Shown here: in pieces, positions 7,129-15,488 of the stretch | How positions within the stretch are numbered: the stretch's first letter is position 1 | Layout of the letters: each line of letters begins with the position of its first letter | From: Deltaproteobacteria bacterium | Lineage (GTDB): Bacteria > Bdellovibrionota > Bacteriovoracia > Bacteriovoracales > Bacteriovoracaceae | DNA length: 39,113 nt | Assembly: GCA_006226755.1 (NCBI GenBank) | Contig: SBGE01000131.1 | Location: 1 to 39,113 of the forward strand | Direction: 5' to 3' | Program-made: the position numbers and the translations under genes | Notes under the pieces: model-generated | Told to the model about the DNA's origin: nothing | Database searches by the model: none | What the model saw: only the letters and a program-made list of their open reading frames with translations

Positions 7129-8904
7129 TTAATTTGGAGTCGTTTTGATTTTTTTCATTCTCTTCTCGAGATCTGTACCTGTTCTGAAAACAAGATGGAC
7201 TGGTGTATTTACCAATTCAAATTCTCTTCGAAGATTATTTTGTAGATATCTTCTATAGTTCTCAGGAATACCTCTCGAACGGTTGGAAAACAGCAAAAAT
7301 GTTGGAGGATCAGATTTCACCATAGAGGCGTACTTGATTTTGAGTCTTCTTCCACCACTCTTTTTGACAACTACCGGGTTTCTCTCAACGAGTTCAAAAA
7401 CAGCGCGATTAAGAACGCCTGTCGGAATGGAAAGCCTTCTTACCAAAACAGTTTTCTTCAATGAACCTTTCAGTCTTTTGATACCTGTTCCCGTCTTTGC
7501 TGATATTGGAATTACGTCACAGAAAGTGAGCCATGGAATTTTATATCTCAAATCTTCCATCCATTCATTCCGATCTTCATCGGTCTTGAGCTTGGCCTTC
7601 ATCAGATCCATCTTATTCATACAAATAATGATAGACTTGCCTTTCTCAAGAGCAATATCCATCAAACGTCTGTCCTGGTGAGAGATACCTTTTGTAGCAT
7701 CAATCATGAAAACAACTATATCTGATTCTGTAATACAACGAAGTGATCTAAAAACAGACTGCGCCTCAACAGTTCCTTCAACAGAATTTTTTCGCCTGAT
7801 ACCAGCAGTATCAACCAAATGCATAGATCTCCAGAAAGAGCCTTCATTCTCTTGCTCTTCAACAACTTCAACAGTCTCTCCGGTTTCCTCATCATTAAAA
7901 AGGACTTCTTTGGTTTTATCTAGGTCATCATTTTCTTCTGGTTGATATTCAAATTCCATTTCTTCATCATCTGAGATGTTTTCATCTCCTTCTTCAAAAG
8001 AATAGGCTTCCATCATGCTTTCAAAAGTCTTCTGATTGTTTTTTCTGAAGTCTTCATAACTTTTCAAAAGCAATCCATCATTTTTTGAAAATCTTTGATC
8101 TTCTTCGAGAAGCTTGGCCTCTTTACCAAAATAAATATCAAAAAATCCTTCAATAGGATCAACTGTTGTTCCAGGAATGTCTGAAACGAGTGCTCTTTCA
8201 CTTCCTAACAATCTATTTAGTAGAGTCGATTTACCTGCGTTTGGAGCTCCAATCAGGGCAATTCTTCCAACAACTTCTTCCCTTGGAGTCACACCTTTTT
8301 GAAGGTCAGGTCCCAAGCTATTCTTGTTTTCAAATGCACAAATTTCTTCGTGAATCTTCTCTCTTAACGTTTCAATACCAAGACCATGAGCAGACGAGCA
8401 TACAAACATTTCATCTGGATTAACTCCAAGAGAATAAAAATCTGCTTCCTCACCTGCTTGAGCATCACTGTCATATTTGTTGATGATCAACCAATATGGT
8501 TTCTTCATTCCACGGATCGAATTAGCAATGACTTCATCAAATGGAAGCGCTCCTTCTCGGACATCTACAACAAAGAGAACCAAGTCAGATTCTTCAATCG
8601 CCTGACGAGCGTGATTGGTCATGATGTTAAAGAATTTATTCCCATTCATTTCACTCTTTGCACCGGTACTTTCATCGATCTTCTCGGGATAAAAACCTCC
8701 TGTATCAACAAGAATGGCATCTCTAGGTTCTTCAGTACCTAGATCATTGAATGTGGCAATCCCATAGTGACGGTCCCTGGTCACACCAGGCATGTCATGG
8801 GTAATGGCCTTGTGTTGTCTCTTCATAAGTCGATTGAACAAGGAACTTTTTCCTACGTTCGGTCGACCAATGATGGAGATGACCATGTTTCTAGTTGGTT
8901 TCAT
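7129..8904 (-). CDS. der: ribosome-biogenesis GTPase Der (EngA) with a large acidic insertion
   Basis: Der matures the 50S subunit. The two GTPase domains and C-terminal KH-like domain are complete. Domain 1 has GRPNVGKS (13-20), DTGG (67-70) and NKYD (142-145). Domain 2 has GAPNAGKS (219-226), GTT (245-247), DTAG (365-368) and NKMD (430-433). The KH-like part spans about 495-575. Usual Der is about 440-490 residues; this one is 591 because of roughly 100 extra residues (about 256-358) between the switch I threonine and DTAG of domain 2, very rich in Glu and Asp. The ATG at 8904 is chosen over a GTG at 8916 because GGAGG precedes it and it overlaps the era stop as ATGA. Confidence 0.95.
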   Translation of the reverse strand: MKPTRNMVISIIGRPNVGKSSLFNRLMKRQHKAITHDMPGVTRDRHYGIATFNDLGTEEPRDAILVDTGGFYPEKIDESTGAKSEMNGNKFFNIMTNHARQAIEESDLVLFVVDVREGALPFDEVIANSIRGMKKPYWLIINKYDSDAQAGEEADFYSLGVNPDEMFVCSSAHGLGIETLREKIHEEICAFENKNSLGPDLQKGVTPREEVVGRIALIGAPNAGKSTLLNRLLGSERALVSDIPGTTVDPIEGFFDIYFGKEAKLLEEDQRFSKNDGLLLKSYEDFRKNNQKTFESMMEAYSFEEGDENISDDEEMEFEYQPEENDDLDKTKEVLFNDEETGETVEVVEEQENEGSFWRSMHLVDTAGIRRKNSVEGTVEAQSVFRSLRCITESDIVVFMIDATKGISHQDRRLMDIALEKGKSIIICMNKMDLMKAKLKTDEDRNEWMEDLRYKIPWLTFCDVIPISAKTGTGIKRLKGSLKKTVLVRRLSIPTGVLNRAVFELVERNPVVVKKSGGRRLKIKYASMVKSDPPTFLLFSNRSRGIPENYRRYLQNNLRREFELVNTPVHLVFRTGTDLEKRMKKIKTTPN

Positions 8905-9875
8905 TTTTTCCTCCACACTCTGGCCGAGTTCTTCGCTCGTGGCAGTCCCAGTTCTTCAAGAACAAAGTTGTTTTTGAACCATTTTGGAGTCACCTTGACG
9001 TGAAGGTTCAAGTGAACTTCTCCCCCCGTCATGGCAGCGATTTTCTTTCTGGATCTCATCCCAATTTCCTTGATCATCGATCCTTTTGAACCAACGACAA
9101 TAGCTCTCTGGCTCGGTCTGTTTACTAGAATAGAAGCAGAAATATGAGAAGAAATCTTGTTTTTATCTTCTTTGTCTCTGATGTCTTTATACTCATCAAT
9201 AACAACGGCCACTTCGTAAGGGATTTCATCTTTAAGAAGGTTGAAAGCTTGCTCTCTGATGTATTCAGTTGCGAAGAATCTCTGATTTTTGTTCGAAACT
9301 TCTCCACGTGGGTAAAGGTGTGGTCCAAACTGGGCCTCATCACATAGAGCACCAGTAAGTAGGTGAACGTTATCACCTGTTTTGGTTGAAATAACAAAGT
9401 ACTTATCAATTGTAGGCATAAGTTCTTTTGCCTTTTCAATCGCCTCTTTCAACGGAAGTTCTTCTGCATTTTCCACTCTATCAGCTTTGGTAAACACAAC
9501 CCAAGTTTTCCCCAGTTGAAAATCACCTAGGTTTTCCTTGTATTCTGCAAACTGCTTCATAATTGGTTGAGTAAGTTCAACCAAAAGGAGATTCAAATCA
9601 GAACCTTCTGTTCCTTCAAGTGCTTGCTCATTAATTCTTTTGTTTAGTTCCTGGCTAGACTTGTGTAGTCCCGGAGTGTCGACAAGAATAATTTCAGTTC
9701 TATCTACTGTAAAAATACAATTGAATCTGTTTCTCGTCGTCTGTGGTTTGTTGGTCACAATACTGAGATCCATTCCCAAAAGGTAATTAATCAAAGAACT
9801 TTTTCCAACGTTTGGTGCGCCAAGAACAGAAGCAATAATTGATTTGTTTTCTGGATGTTGAGTTTCAAGTAACAT
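8901..9875 (-). CDS. era: GTPase Era
   Basis: Era binds the 3' end of 16S rRNA and helps 30S assembly at the membrane. The 324-residue protein has a G1 motif GAPNVGKS (19-26), the switch I block [10 protein letters not shown]3 DTPG, a G4-like TKAD, and a C-terminal KH domain with [12 protein letters not shown]. The length is slightly above the usual ~300. It lies between rnc and der: 7 bases separate it from rnc, and its TGA overlaps the der ATG. A strong GAGGGG lies just before the start. Confidence 0.96.
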   Translation of the reverse strand: MLLETQHPENKSIIASVLGAPNVGKSSLINYLLGMDLSIVTNKPQTTRNRFNCIFTVDRTEIILVDTPGLHKSSQELNKRINEQALEGTEGSDLNLLLVELTQPIMKQFAEYKENLGDFQLGKTWVVFTKADRVENAEELPLKEAIEKAKELMPTIDKYFVISTKTGDNVHLLTGALCDEAQFGPHLYPRGEVSNKNQRFFATEYIREQAFNLLKDEIPYEVAVVIDEYKDIRDKEDKNKISSHISASILVNRPSQRAIVVGSKGSMIKEIGMRSRKKIAAMTGGEVHLNLHVKVTPKWFKNNFVLEELGLPRAKNSARVWRKK

Positions 9876-9882
9876 AATCCCC

Positions 9883-10725
9883 TCACTCGTTATGTTTTTC
9901 TAAATTTTCTATTAAGTTTTCTTTCAAGGCCTTTTGGGCCAACATTCTTTGTGCTTTCTTTTTTGAAGAGTCTCGAAGAGTCGCTATGCTCTGATCTAAT
10001 ATTCGAAGCTCTACTTCAAACGACTGATCATCTAGTTGAATGGCCTTATACTCTGGAAGGACTTTATATTTGGCCATCGTCAGTTCCTGAAGTCTGGATT
10101 TAGCATCAAACTCAGAAAGTTTTTCAAGTTTGATGAATCGTTCACCCTTTTCAGTTCTCCATGATTCCAAAAGAGAAAAGAATGCTTTTTCTGCGGAGTC
10201 AAATCCACCTTCTCTATATATAGCTCCAAGCATCGCCTCAAAGGAGTCTGCCAAGAGGGCCTTCTTCTCATGTCCATTGTTTTTAAGCTCACCCTTACCC
10301 ATCAAAAGGCAGTGGCCAAGACCTAAAAATTTTGAAAGTTCAGCAAAGCTCTGCCCATTAACCAGAGACGATCTGAATTTTGATAACTCTCCTTCAGAAA
10401 GTTCAGGAAATTCATCCATCAGATAATGACTGACGAGGAGACCCAAGATTGCGTCTCCTAAGTATTCAAGTTTTTCGTTGCTCTTAAGGTTGAGTTCTTT
10501 GAACTCATGAACAAAAGATGTATGCGTGAGCGCTTCAAGAAGAAACATTTCATTCTTGAAAGTGTAATTTAAGAGTTTTTGAGGATGGCCTAAGTTTGGA
10601 TGAGTGCGAAGGAATTGTAGCAATTCTTGACCACTGTTCAGCGTCAATGAGCCCTGCGAAATGGCATCATAAAGATCGGCCGTTAATGGTCGTAATAAGG
10701 TCGTCTGCTGCAAAATTGCACTCAC
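9883..10725 (-). CDS. rnc: ribonuclease III with N-terminal extension
   Basis: RNase III cuts double-stranded RNA, including rRNA precursors. The signature NEKLEYLGDAIL lies at 83-94 with acidic residues E87 and D91, and the second pair D160/E163 sits in LLADSFEAMLGAIY, so the catalytic site is intact. A double-stranded RNA-binding domain follows (about 207-275, ending KKKAQRMLAQKALKE). About 45 residues precede the usual start of the nuclease fold. The start used is a GTG at 10725 with only a weak AGAAG upstream, so the true start is uncertain. It is first in the rnc-era-der unit. Confidence 0.94.
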   Translation of the reverse strand: MSAILQQTTLLRPLTADLYDAISQGSLTLNSGQELLQFLRTHPNLGHPQKLLNYTFKNEMFLLEALTHTSFVHEFKELNLKSNEKLEYLGDAILGLLVSHYLMDEFPELSEGELSKFRSSLVNGQSFAELSKFLGLGHCLLMGKGELKNNGHEKKALLADSFEAMLGAIYREGGFDSAEKAFFSLLESWRTEKGERFIKLEKLSEFDAKSRLQELTMAKYKVLPEYKAIQLDDQSFEVELRILDQSIATLRDSSKKKAQRMLAQKALKENLIENLEKHNE

Positions 10726-10797
10726 TTCTATTCAGTTTTCAGGTCGTTAGATTACGTATCACCACTCTGCGCCAAATGGCAAGTCCTGCCCCAAGAC

Positions 10798-10826
10798 TTG
10801 TTAAATTTTCAGGGCTCTATTAAACT
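10798..10826 (+). promoter_or_regulatory. candidate promoter of the recombinase-like gene
   Basis: TTGTTA (10798-10803) and TAAACT (10821-10826) are 17 bases apart, each 4/6 to consensus. An AGGA follows at 10852 and the ATG at 10867. The same spacer region is shared with the divergent rnc operon. Confidence 0.4.
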
Positions 10827-10866
10827 GCTAATTCTCCGAACCTTTAACCCTAGGAAATGTGTTTAC

Positions 10867-11886
10867 ATGACTTCCAAAAAGCCAAATCAGCCAGTAATAG
10901 CTCGAGATATCAATGACTTGGACCTACTTAACCTGCAATCTAAATTTTTCAGTGAACTCAAAAAGGCCGGTCGTAGCCCTAATACACTTAAGAACTATAA
11001 AACTGACCTTGATTGCTTCAATCAATACCTGAAAGATGTCCAAAAAAGCCTGGATATCAAAAACTTTTCAATTCCTCAGGTTCAGCAATACGGAAATTAT
11101 CTTGAGAATCGATATAACTCAGACAATAGCCGTAGAAGAAGAGTTCAAGCACTCCGAATGTTCTTTGATTTTTTGGTTCAAAGAGAAGTCTTCCCAACCA
11201 ATCCAGTAAGAAAGATTCCAACCTCTCCAAAATTTCTTGATATCCCAAGACCTACGCCATTTGTAGACGTCAAAACCCTTTGGGAATATCTACTTGATGA
11301 GGCCAATACCAAGAATAAAATCAACCGACTTCTCGCCCTTAGAAATCAGATTTCACTGCTTCTGATTTTTGGAGGCGGACTCAAAGTCAGTGATATGGCA
11401 AAACTAAAAACTTCGAGAATCTTCATCGATAAAAAAGAAGGTCCAAGGGTCATGATCGAGCACCCTAAAAGGGACTCTTATACCATTCCATTACCTCCGG
11501 TCTTCACCGAGATCTATGAACTCTATATCAAGGAACTCGAGGCCATGAAAAAGCGCTCTGGTATCGAGTTTGAAGAACTTCTCTTCAATGCCAATCCTTA
11601 TAGAATTCTCTCTGGTGGACTCTCTCCAAGAGGTCTTGAGATTATCTTTGAAGATTTCAGAAAAAAGTTAATGATTACTTTGACTCCAAAATCTCTTCGT
11701 CAGGCCTGTATCTTCAAATGGCTACACCAAGGATACAGTGACAACCTGATCAAAGAATGGATGGGAGTAGCGCCTTCGTACAGTATGAAACTCTACAAAG
11801 AACACCTTCAAAACAATGCTTATAACGATACATTTTTGAAAGAGATCAGAGATCACTATTTGGAAAAATCGGTAGATAAAGAGTAA
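10867..11886 (+). CDS. tyrosine recombinase-like protein with substituted catalytic residues
   Basis: The 339-residue protein has an N-terminal SAM-like core-binding domain (AGRSPNTLKNYKTDLDCF, about 20-110) and a C-terminal phage-integrase fold (about 130-330) like XerC/XerD. The nucleophile Tyr310 (MKLYKEH), the second arginine (R278 in TPKSLRQA) and a possible catalytic Lys201 are kept. Arg I is Lys173 (GGGLKVSDM in place of GLRxSEL), the HxxR histidine is Lys275, and the LGH histidine is Val301. Strand exchange is therefore doubtful, and a DNA-binding or Xer-regulating role is possible. The ATG at 10867 starts the recognisable domain; an in-frame TTG at 10798 coincides with the promoter -35. 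No att sites or mobile genes are nearby. Confidence 0.75.
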   Translation: MTSKKPNQPVIARDINDLDLLNLQSKFFSELKKAGRSPNTLKNYKTDLDCFNQYLKDVQKSLDIKNFSIPQVQQYGNYLENRYNSDNSRRRRVQALRMFFDFLVQREVFPTNPVRKIPTSPKFLDIPRPTPFVDVKTLWEYLLDEANTKNKINRLLALRNQISLLLIFGGGLKVSDMAKLKTSRIFIDKKEGPRVMIEHPKRDSYTIPLPPVFTEIYELYIKELEAMKKRSGIEFEELLFNANPYRILSGGLSPRGLEIIFEDFRKKLMITLTPKSLRQACIFKWLHQGYSDNLIKEWMGVAPSYSMKLYKEHLQNNAYNDTFLKEIRDHYLEKSVDKE

Positions 11887-12699
11887 TTAATCTTGCTCGG
11901 CTTTCTTTAACTCTTGCGGACGACGACCGACTGGTGCTCCTGTATCATGATCGAGATGCCAGCGGTCAACCAAGAGATCGTGATTATCAATTCGATAAAA
12001 CTCAAGGTCCTTATCGAGTTCATCCAATCTAAATGACAATTCTTTTTGTAATCGAATTTGATCCTGCTTCTTGTGAAGAAGGAGTTCCATGGCACGTTCT
12101 TTTGCCTTACGGAGCTCAAGAATCTTTTTGTCGTATTCGGCGGCAGTCAAAACTTTTTGCTGATCAAAACTCCAAAGAAAATGATTCACTCGATTCAACT
12201 GATTAAAAAAATCACGTCTTCTTTTAAGAAGTACAACTCGATACTTACTGGCATCCTGAACACGACTATAGAGTTTTTTCGATTCAAAAACCAAAACTGT
12301 TCCACGTCGGAAATATTCTTTTTGGCCCCAACAAGGATAGATGTCCTTAACGTAGACAACAAAGTAACCATCTTCAACAGAACGAACAAAACCTTCACAC
12401 TGGTCGTATTCTTTTTTCCTGGCAACTGTAAATCGAACCAAATCCCCTGCTCTAAAAAATTTGGTGTTTCCATTTTCAGAAGATACTTTCAGTATGTTGG
12501 CGGTTTGATCACGATCCGTTACACGTCCGGTAAAATAACCGTAATTCCGGTTACCGTCATAAAAAGAATCTTTCTCTTCCAGGATGATTTCTTTCAAACT
12601 TTTTTCGCCACTCACCATGGTAACGGTGTTGCTGTTTGCGAAAACAGAGCTTGAGCAAAACAATAGGGAAAGTGAAAGCAAGTATTTAACCATACTCAT
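11887..12699 (-). CDS. exported protein of unknown function with C-terminal coiled coil
   Basis: From the ATG at 12699 the product has 270 residues and begins with a signal peptide (MVKYLLSLSLLFCSSSVFA, cleavage near FANS); the MVK codon at 12693 is an alternative start. The central part (about 60-145) is beta-rich, with GYFTGRVTDRD and FFRAGDLVRF, suggesting a small barrel. Residues about 165-245 are charged and helical, probably coiled coil, ending in a polar tail with GAPVGRRPQELKK. I recognise no family. A longer frame to 12792 would bury the signal peptide. The gene abuts the recombinase-like gene tail to tail with no spacer. Confidence 0.65.
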   Translation of the reverse strand: MSMVKYLLSLSLLFCSSSVFANSNTVTMVSGEKSLKEIILEEKDSFYDGNRNYGYFTGRVTDRDQTANILKVSSENGNTKFFRAGDLVRFTVARKKEYDQCEGFVRSVEDGYFVVYVKDIYPCWGQKEYFRRGTVLVFESKKLYSRVQDASKYRVVLLKRRRDFFNQLNRVNHFLWSFDQQKVLTAAEYDKKILELRKAKERAMELLLHKKQDQIRLQKELSFRLDELDKDLEFYRIDNHDLLVDRWHLDHDTGAPVGRRPQELKKAEQD

Positions 12700-12804
12700 A
12701 TTATGAACCAAATTGTCGTCCCGCGATAGGGTTGAAAAAAGGTGCAAATTCCCACCGTCATCGGTATAAAAAGGGAGTTTTGAACTTACCAACAGGGGAA
12801 TCCT

Positions 12805-13449
12805 ATGAAGTTTTTTATTGATACTGGAATGGTTGAAGAAATCAAAGATGCGGCAACGTGGGGAATTATAGATGGTGTAACTACCAACCCTTCATTGATT
12901 GCAAAAACCGGAAGAACACAAGCAGATGTCATCAAAGAAATCTGCAGTATCATCGACGGTCCAATCTCAGCAGAAGTTATTGCAACTGATACTGCAGGAA
13001 TGCTTAAAGAGGCCGAAGAAATTGCCAAATGGCATGATAATGTCGTTATCAAACTTCCTCTAACTGTAGACGGGATCGCTGCTTGTAAAGGACTATCCGA
13101 CCTTGGCGTAAAAACCAATGTGACTTTATGCTTTTCCCCTAACCAGGCGCTTCTAGCTGCTAAGGCCGGAGCAACCTATATTTCCCCTTTCATCGGTAGA
13201 CTTGATGACAACGGACACGATGGAATGGCCTTGATTGAAGAAATCAGAACCATCTACGACAACTATGGCTACCAAACTCAAATTTTGGCGGCTTCCATCA
13301 GACACGCGACTCACGTTAGAGATGCTGCCCTAGTTGGAGCAGACGTTATTACAGCTCCTCATGGAGTCCTTAAAACCCTCTATAAACACCCTTTGACCGA
13401 CAATGGACTAGAGGCCTTTCTTAAGGATCACGCCAATTCTCAAAAATAA
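12805..13449 (+). CDS. tal: transaldolase, TalC/fructose-6-phosphate aldolase subfamily
   Basis: The 214-residue class I aldolase has the Schiff-base lysine K83 in [10 protein letters not shown] and the subfamily start MKFFIDT, with DGVTTNPSL. It belongs to the small TalC/FSA group. Two residues that separate the activities are transaldolase-like: E57 (AEVIAT; FSA has Gln) and F127 (SPFIGR; FSA has Tyr). It most likely swaps dihydroxyacetone units between fructose-6-phosphate and erythrose-4-phosphate in the pentose phosphate pathway. AGGGGA precedes the ATG, and a terminator follows at 13501. Confidence 0.93.
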   Translation: MKFFIDTGMVEEIKDAATWGIIDGVTTNPSLIAKTGRTQADVIKEICSIIDGPISAEVIATDTAGMLKEAEEIAKWHDNVVIKLPLTVDGIAACKGLSDLGVKTNVTLCFSPNQALLAAKAGATYISPFIGRLDDNGHDGMALIEEIRTIYDNYGYQTQILAASIRHATHVRDAALVGADVITAPHGVLKTLYKHPLTDNGLEAFLKDHANSQK

Positions 13450-13500
13450 GCGAGAATTATACTCAAATATTCTTGAGTAAAAAAATCAAGTAAATCCCTT

Positions 13501-13533
13501 AAGCGACTGGAATCCCAGTCGCTTTTATTTTTG
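13501..13533 (+). terminator. intrinsic terminator after transaldolase
   Basis: AAGCGACTGG (13501-13510) pairs perfectly with CCAGTCGCTT (13515-13524) around the loop AATC. A T-rich run follows to 13533. Confidence 0.9.
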
Positions 13534-13590
13534 ACCATTTTTTTCAAGTTTTTCCTAAAACCCGACCAAAATATCCCGATCAGGTTTATA

Positions 13591-13613
13591 GCAGACATTT
13601 TTGCTCAGTCTGC
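13591..13613 (+). repeat. inverted repeat just before the matrixin Shine-Dalgarno site
   Basis: GCAGAC (13591-13596) and GTCTGC (13608-13613) are separated by 11 bases and end 4 bases before the AGGAG of the next gene. This could be a leader hairpin or an operator half-site pair. No promoter assignment is firm enough to decide. Confidence 0.35.
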
Positions 13614-13627
13614 GATGAGGAGAATTT

Positions 13628-14497
13628 TTGAAGAACCTGATCCCTATCGCCCTATTCATGATTCTTTTGGTTTCTTGTAACCAAGAGAGCAGTGGTCCAA
13701 AAAGAGTGACCCTGGGGGGTGGAAACCCTTTTCAAAATATGACGATTCGTTGGGGAGCAGGGGCCCTTTCCTCACCTCTTAATCTGGGGACTTCACAAAG
13801 TTTTTTGAATGACTTTCAGGCGCAGGGGGCCTTTGATGGAAATGGTCGCCATCCTTTTGAAAGAATGGCCAAAGAATGGGACGATGCTTTCACGGATATC
13901 GATTTTCTAGTTGAGACTAATAGTGCTGATCTGGCCGATCCAGGTTATACCGATCTCAACCAATATCGAGATTCAACTTTTGGCATCTACAAATCCACCA
14001 ATTGGTTTCCTCAAGTCAGTAGTTCTGCCCTGGCCATCACTCAATTTTTTGGACTTCGAAAAATTGATAGCAATGGCAAAGAGTATCTTGAACTAACCCA
14101 CGCAGATATCATTTTTAATTATCGAGATTGGACCTTCTCTTTGGATCCAAACGATATTGGAAGCTATGATCTGATGACTGTTGCCCTTCACGAAATGGGT
14201 CACTTCCTAGGTCTACCCCATGAAGACAACTGGGCCACTTTAGCGGTCATGCAGCCTTATCTCTCAAAATTTGAATCTCATAGAACTCCTTATTCAGCTG
14301 ATGTGAACGCGTTAATGGACCTTTATCAAGACGTCAGCTCAGCTCCGCTTATCATGGAAAAGTCAGCTTTCTCTGGTGGTCATCGTGATCAAAGTGAAGA
14401 AATCGGTGGATATTATGAGCTTCGTGCTGATGGCGAGTGTCGTCATTATGTCCAAGGCGAATTAATTGACGTCCATAGTGTAAAACTGTCCAAATAG
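13628..14497 (+). CDS. matrixin-type zinc metalloprotease lipoprotein
   Basis: The 289-residue protein has a lipoprotein signal peptide ending LVSC (Cys17). The metzincin zinc motif is H188-EMG-H192-FLGLP-H198, the full HExxHxxGxxH pattern, followed by a Met-turn at M208 (AVMQPY), which points to a matrixin/M10-like peptidase. No pro-peptide cysteine switch is evident. The start is a TTG with AGGAG five bases upstream; no in-frame ATG fits. A secreted or surface protease would suit predation or proteolytic scavenging, but that role is inference. Confidence 0.85.
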   Translation: MKNLIPIALFMILLVSCNQESSGPKRVTLGGGNPFQNMTIRWGAGALSSPLNLGTSQSFLNDFQAQGAFDGNGRHPFERMAKEWDDAFTDIDFLVETNSADLADPGYTDLNQYRDSTFGIYKSTNWFPQVSSSALAITQFFGLRKIDSNGKEYLELTHADIIFNYRDWTFSLDPNDIGSYDLMTVALHEMGHFLGLPHEDNWATLAVMQPYLSKFESHRTPYSADVNALMDLYQDVSSAPLIMEKSAFSGGHRDQSEEIGGYYELRADGECRHYVQGELIDVHSVKLSK

Positions 14498-14512
14498 ACC
14501 TATCTGACACGT

Positions 14513-14541
14513 TTTCAACCCTTCTTTCACTCATCTATAAT
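14513..14541 (+). promoter_or_regulatory. sigma70-type promoter of the radical SAM gene
   Basis: TTTTCA (14513-14518, 4/6) and a perfect TATAAT (14536-14541) are 17 bases apart. The AAGGA Shine-Dalgarno site begins at 14551 and the ATG is at 14562, so the leader is short. Confidence 0.6.
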
Positions 14542-14561
14542 ATTCCTTTAAAGGACGAGTG

Positions 14562-15488
14562 ATGAGTACTGAGAAATTCAAAGAAATGAAAGTTACGGCC
14601 AAGGGTGAAGAACGCGCCTTTGTTGATTTCAAAGAGTGGAAGAATTTGTGGTTCAATACAGGAACTCTTTGCAATCTCGAATGTACCAATTGCTATATTG
14701 AATCCAGTCCAAAAAACGATCAGCTCAGCTACATCACAACAGATGATGTGACTCCTTATCTAAAAGAAATAAAAGAGAATCATTGGGACATTCAAACCAT
14801 TGGCTTCACTGGTGGAGAACCATTTCTAAATCCCAACATGATTAATATATTGAGTTCTGTTCTTGAAGCTGGCTTTAATGCTTTGGTGTTAACCAATGCT
14901 TATAATGTCATCAAGCGCTGGGAAAAACCTCTCCTTGAACTCAAAGACCAATACGGAGATAAACTTCGCCTACGAATCTCACTTGATCACTACACTGCTA
15001 GAGTTCATGAACAAGAAAGAGGAAAAGGGACATTTGATAAGACACTTCAAAGTTTGAAGTGGCTTTTTGATTCTGGCTTTTCACTTTCTGTTGCAGGTCG
15101 TTCTCTCATAAATGAAAGCACCCAAGTCGCGACTGAAGGATATCAGAATCTTCTCAAAGTTCATGGGATTGACATTGATCTGGCCAGCGACAAACTCGTG
15201 GTCTTTCCAGAGATGAAAACAGAAAAAGATGTACCAGAAATCACAACTGCTTGCTGGGGAATTTTAAACAAAAGACCAGATGATCAGATGTGTGCCTCTG
15301 AACGTATGATCGTGAAGAAAAAAGGGCAAGAGCGAGCAGTTGTTCAACCTTGTACTCTCCTTGCTTATGATCAACAATTTGAAATGGGACAGACTTTAAA
15401 AGACTCTATGAAGCCGGTTTATCTCAACCATCGCTTCTGTGCTGAATTTTGTGTGCTGGGCGGAGCGAGCTGCTCCTCTACGAATTAA
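14562..15488 (+). CDS. radical SAM protein with C-terminal cysteine cluster
   Basis: The 308-residue protein carries the radical SAM motif C37-NLE-C41-TN-C44, binding a 4Fe-4S cluster that cleaves S-adenosylmethionine, and the SAM-contact block FTGGEPFLNP. Six cysteines lie in the last ~80 residues, with FCAEFC near the end. They suggest an auxiliary iron-sulfur cluster of SPASM/twitch kind, found in peptide-modifying and anaerobic maturase enzymes. The substrate is unknown and no precursor peptide is visible next to it. The ATG at 14562 follows AAGGA by six bases; a GTG at 14559 is less likely. It has its own promoter and converges with the GLUG gene by a four-base stop overlap. Confidence 0.85.
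   Translation: MSTEKFKEMKVTAKGEERAFVDFKEWKNLWFNTGTLCNLECTNCYIESSPKNDQLSYITTDDVTPYLKEIKENHWDIQTIGFTGGEPFLNPNMINILSSVLEAGFNALVLTNAYNVIKRWEKPLLELKDQYGDKLRLRISLDHYTARVHEQERGKGTFDKTLQSLKWLFDSGFSLSVAGRSLINESTQVATEGYQNLLKVHGIDIDLASDKLVVFPEMKTEKDVPEITTACWGILNKRPDDQMCASERMIVKKKGQERAVVQPCTLLAYDQQFEMGQTLKDSMKPVYLNHRFCAEFCVLGGASCSSTN

Noticed and set aside
8386-8742. Open frames on the plus strand over der
   Set aside because: They lie antisense to intact GTPase motifs and have no signals of their own.
10867-11886. Integrase gene as a sign of a prophage or genomic island
   Set aside because: There are no tRNA, att repeats, phage genes or composition break nearby; the neighbours are core genes, and the catalytic residues are changed.
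12058-12654. Long rightward open frame (198 codons) over the exported-protein gene
   Set aside because: It is antisense to a gene with a clear signal peptide and has low-complexity composition (Phe/Ile/Lys) and no Shine-Dalgarno site.
12727-12767. Leader before the transaldolase resembles part of an FMN riboswitch (GGTGCAAATTCCCACCG, then CGGTA)
   Set aside because: Only this one segment fits. The other conserved FMN-aptamer blocks (GCCCGCGA-type and CCGGATG-type) are missing, and the gene downstream is not a flavin gene, so chance or a relic is likelier.
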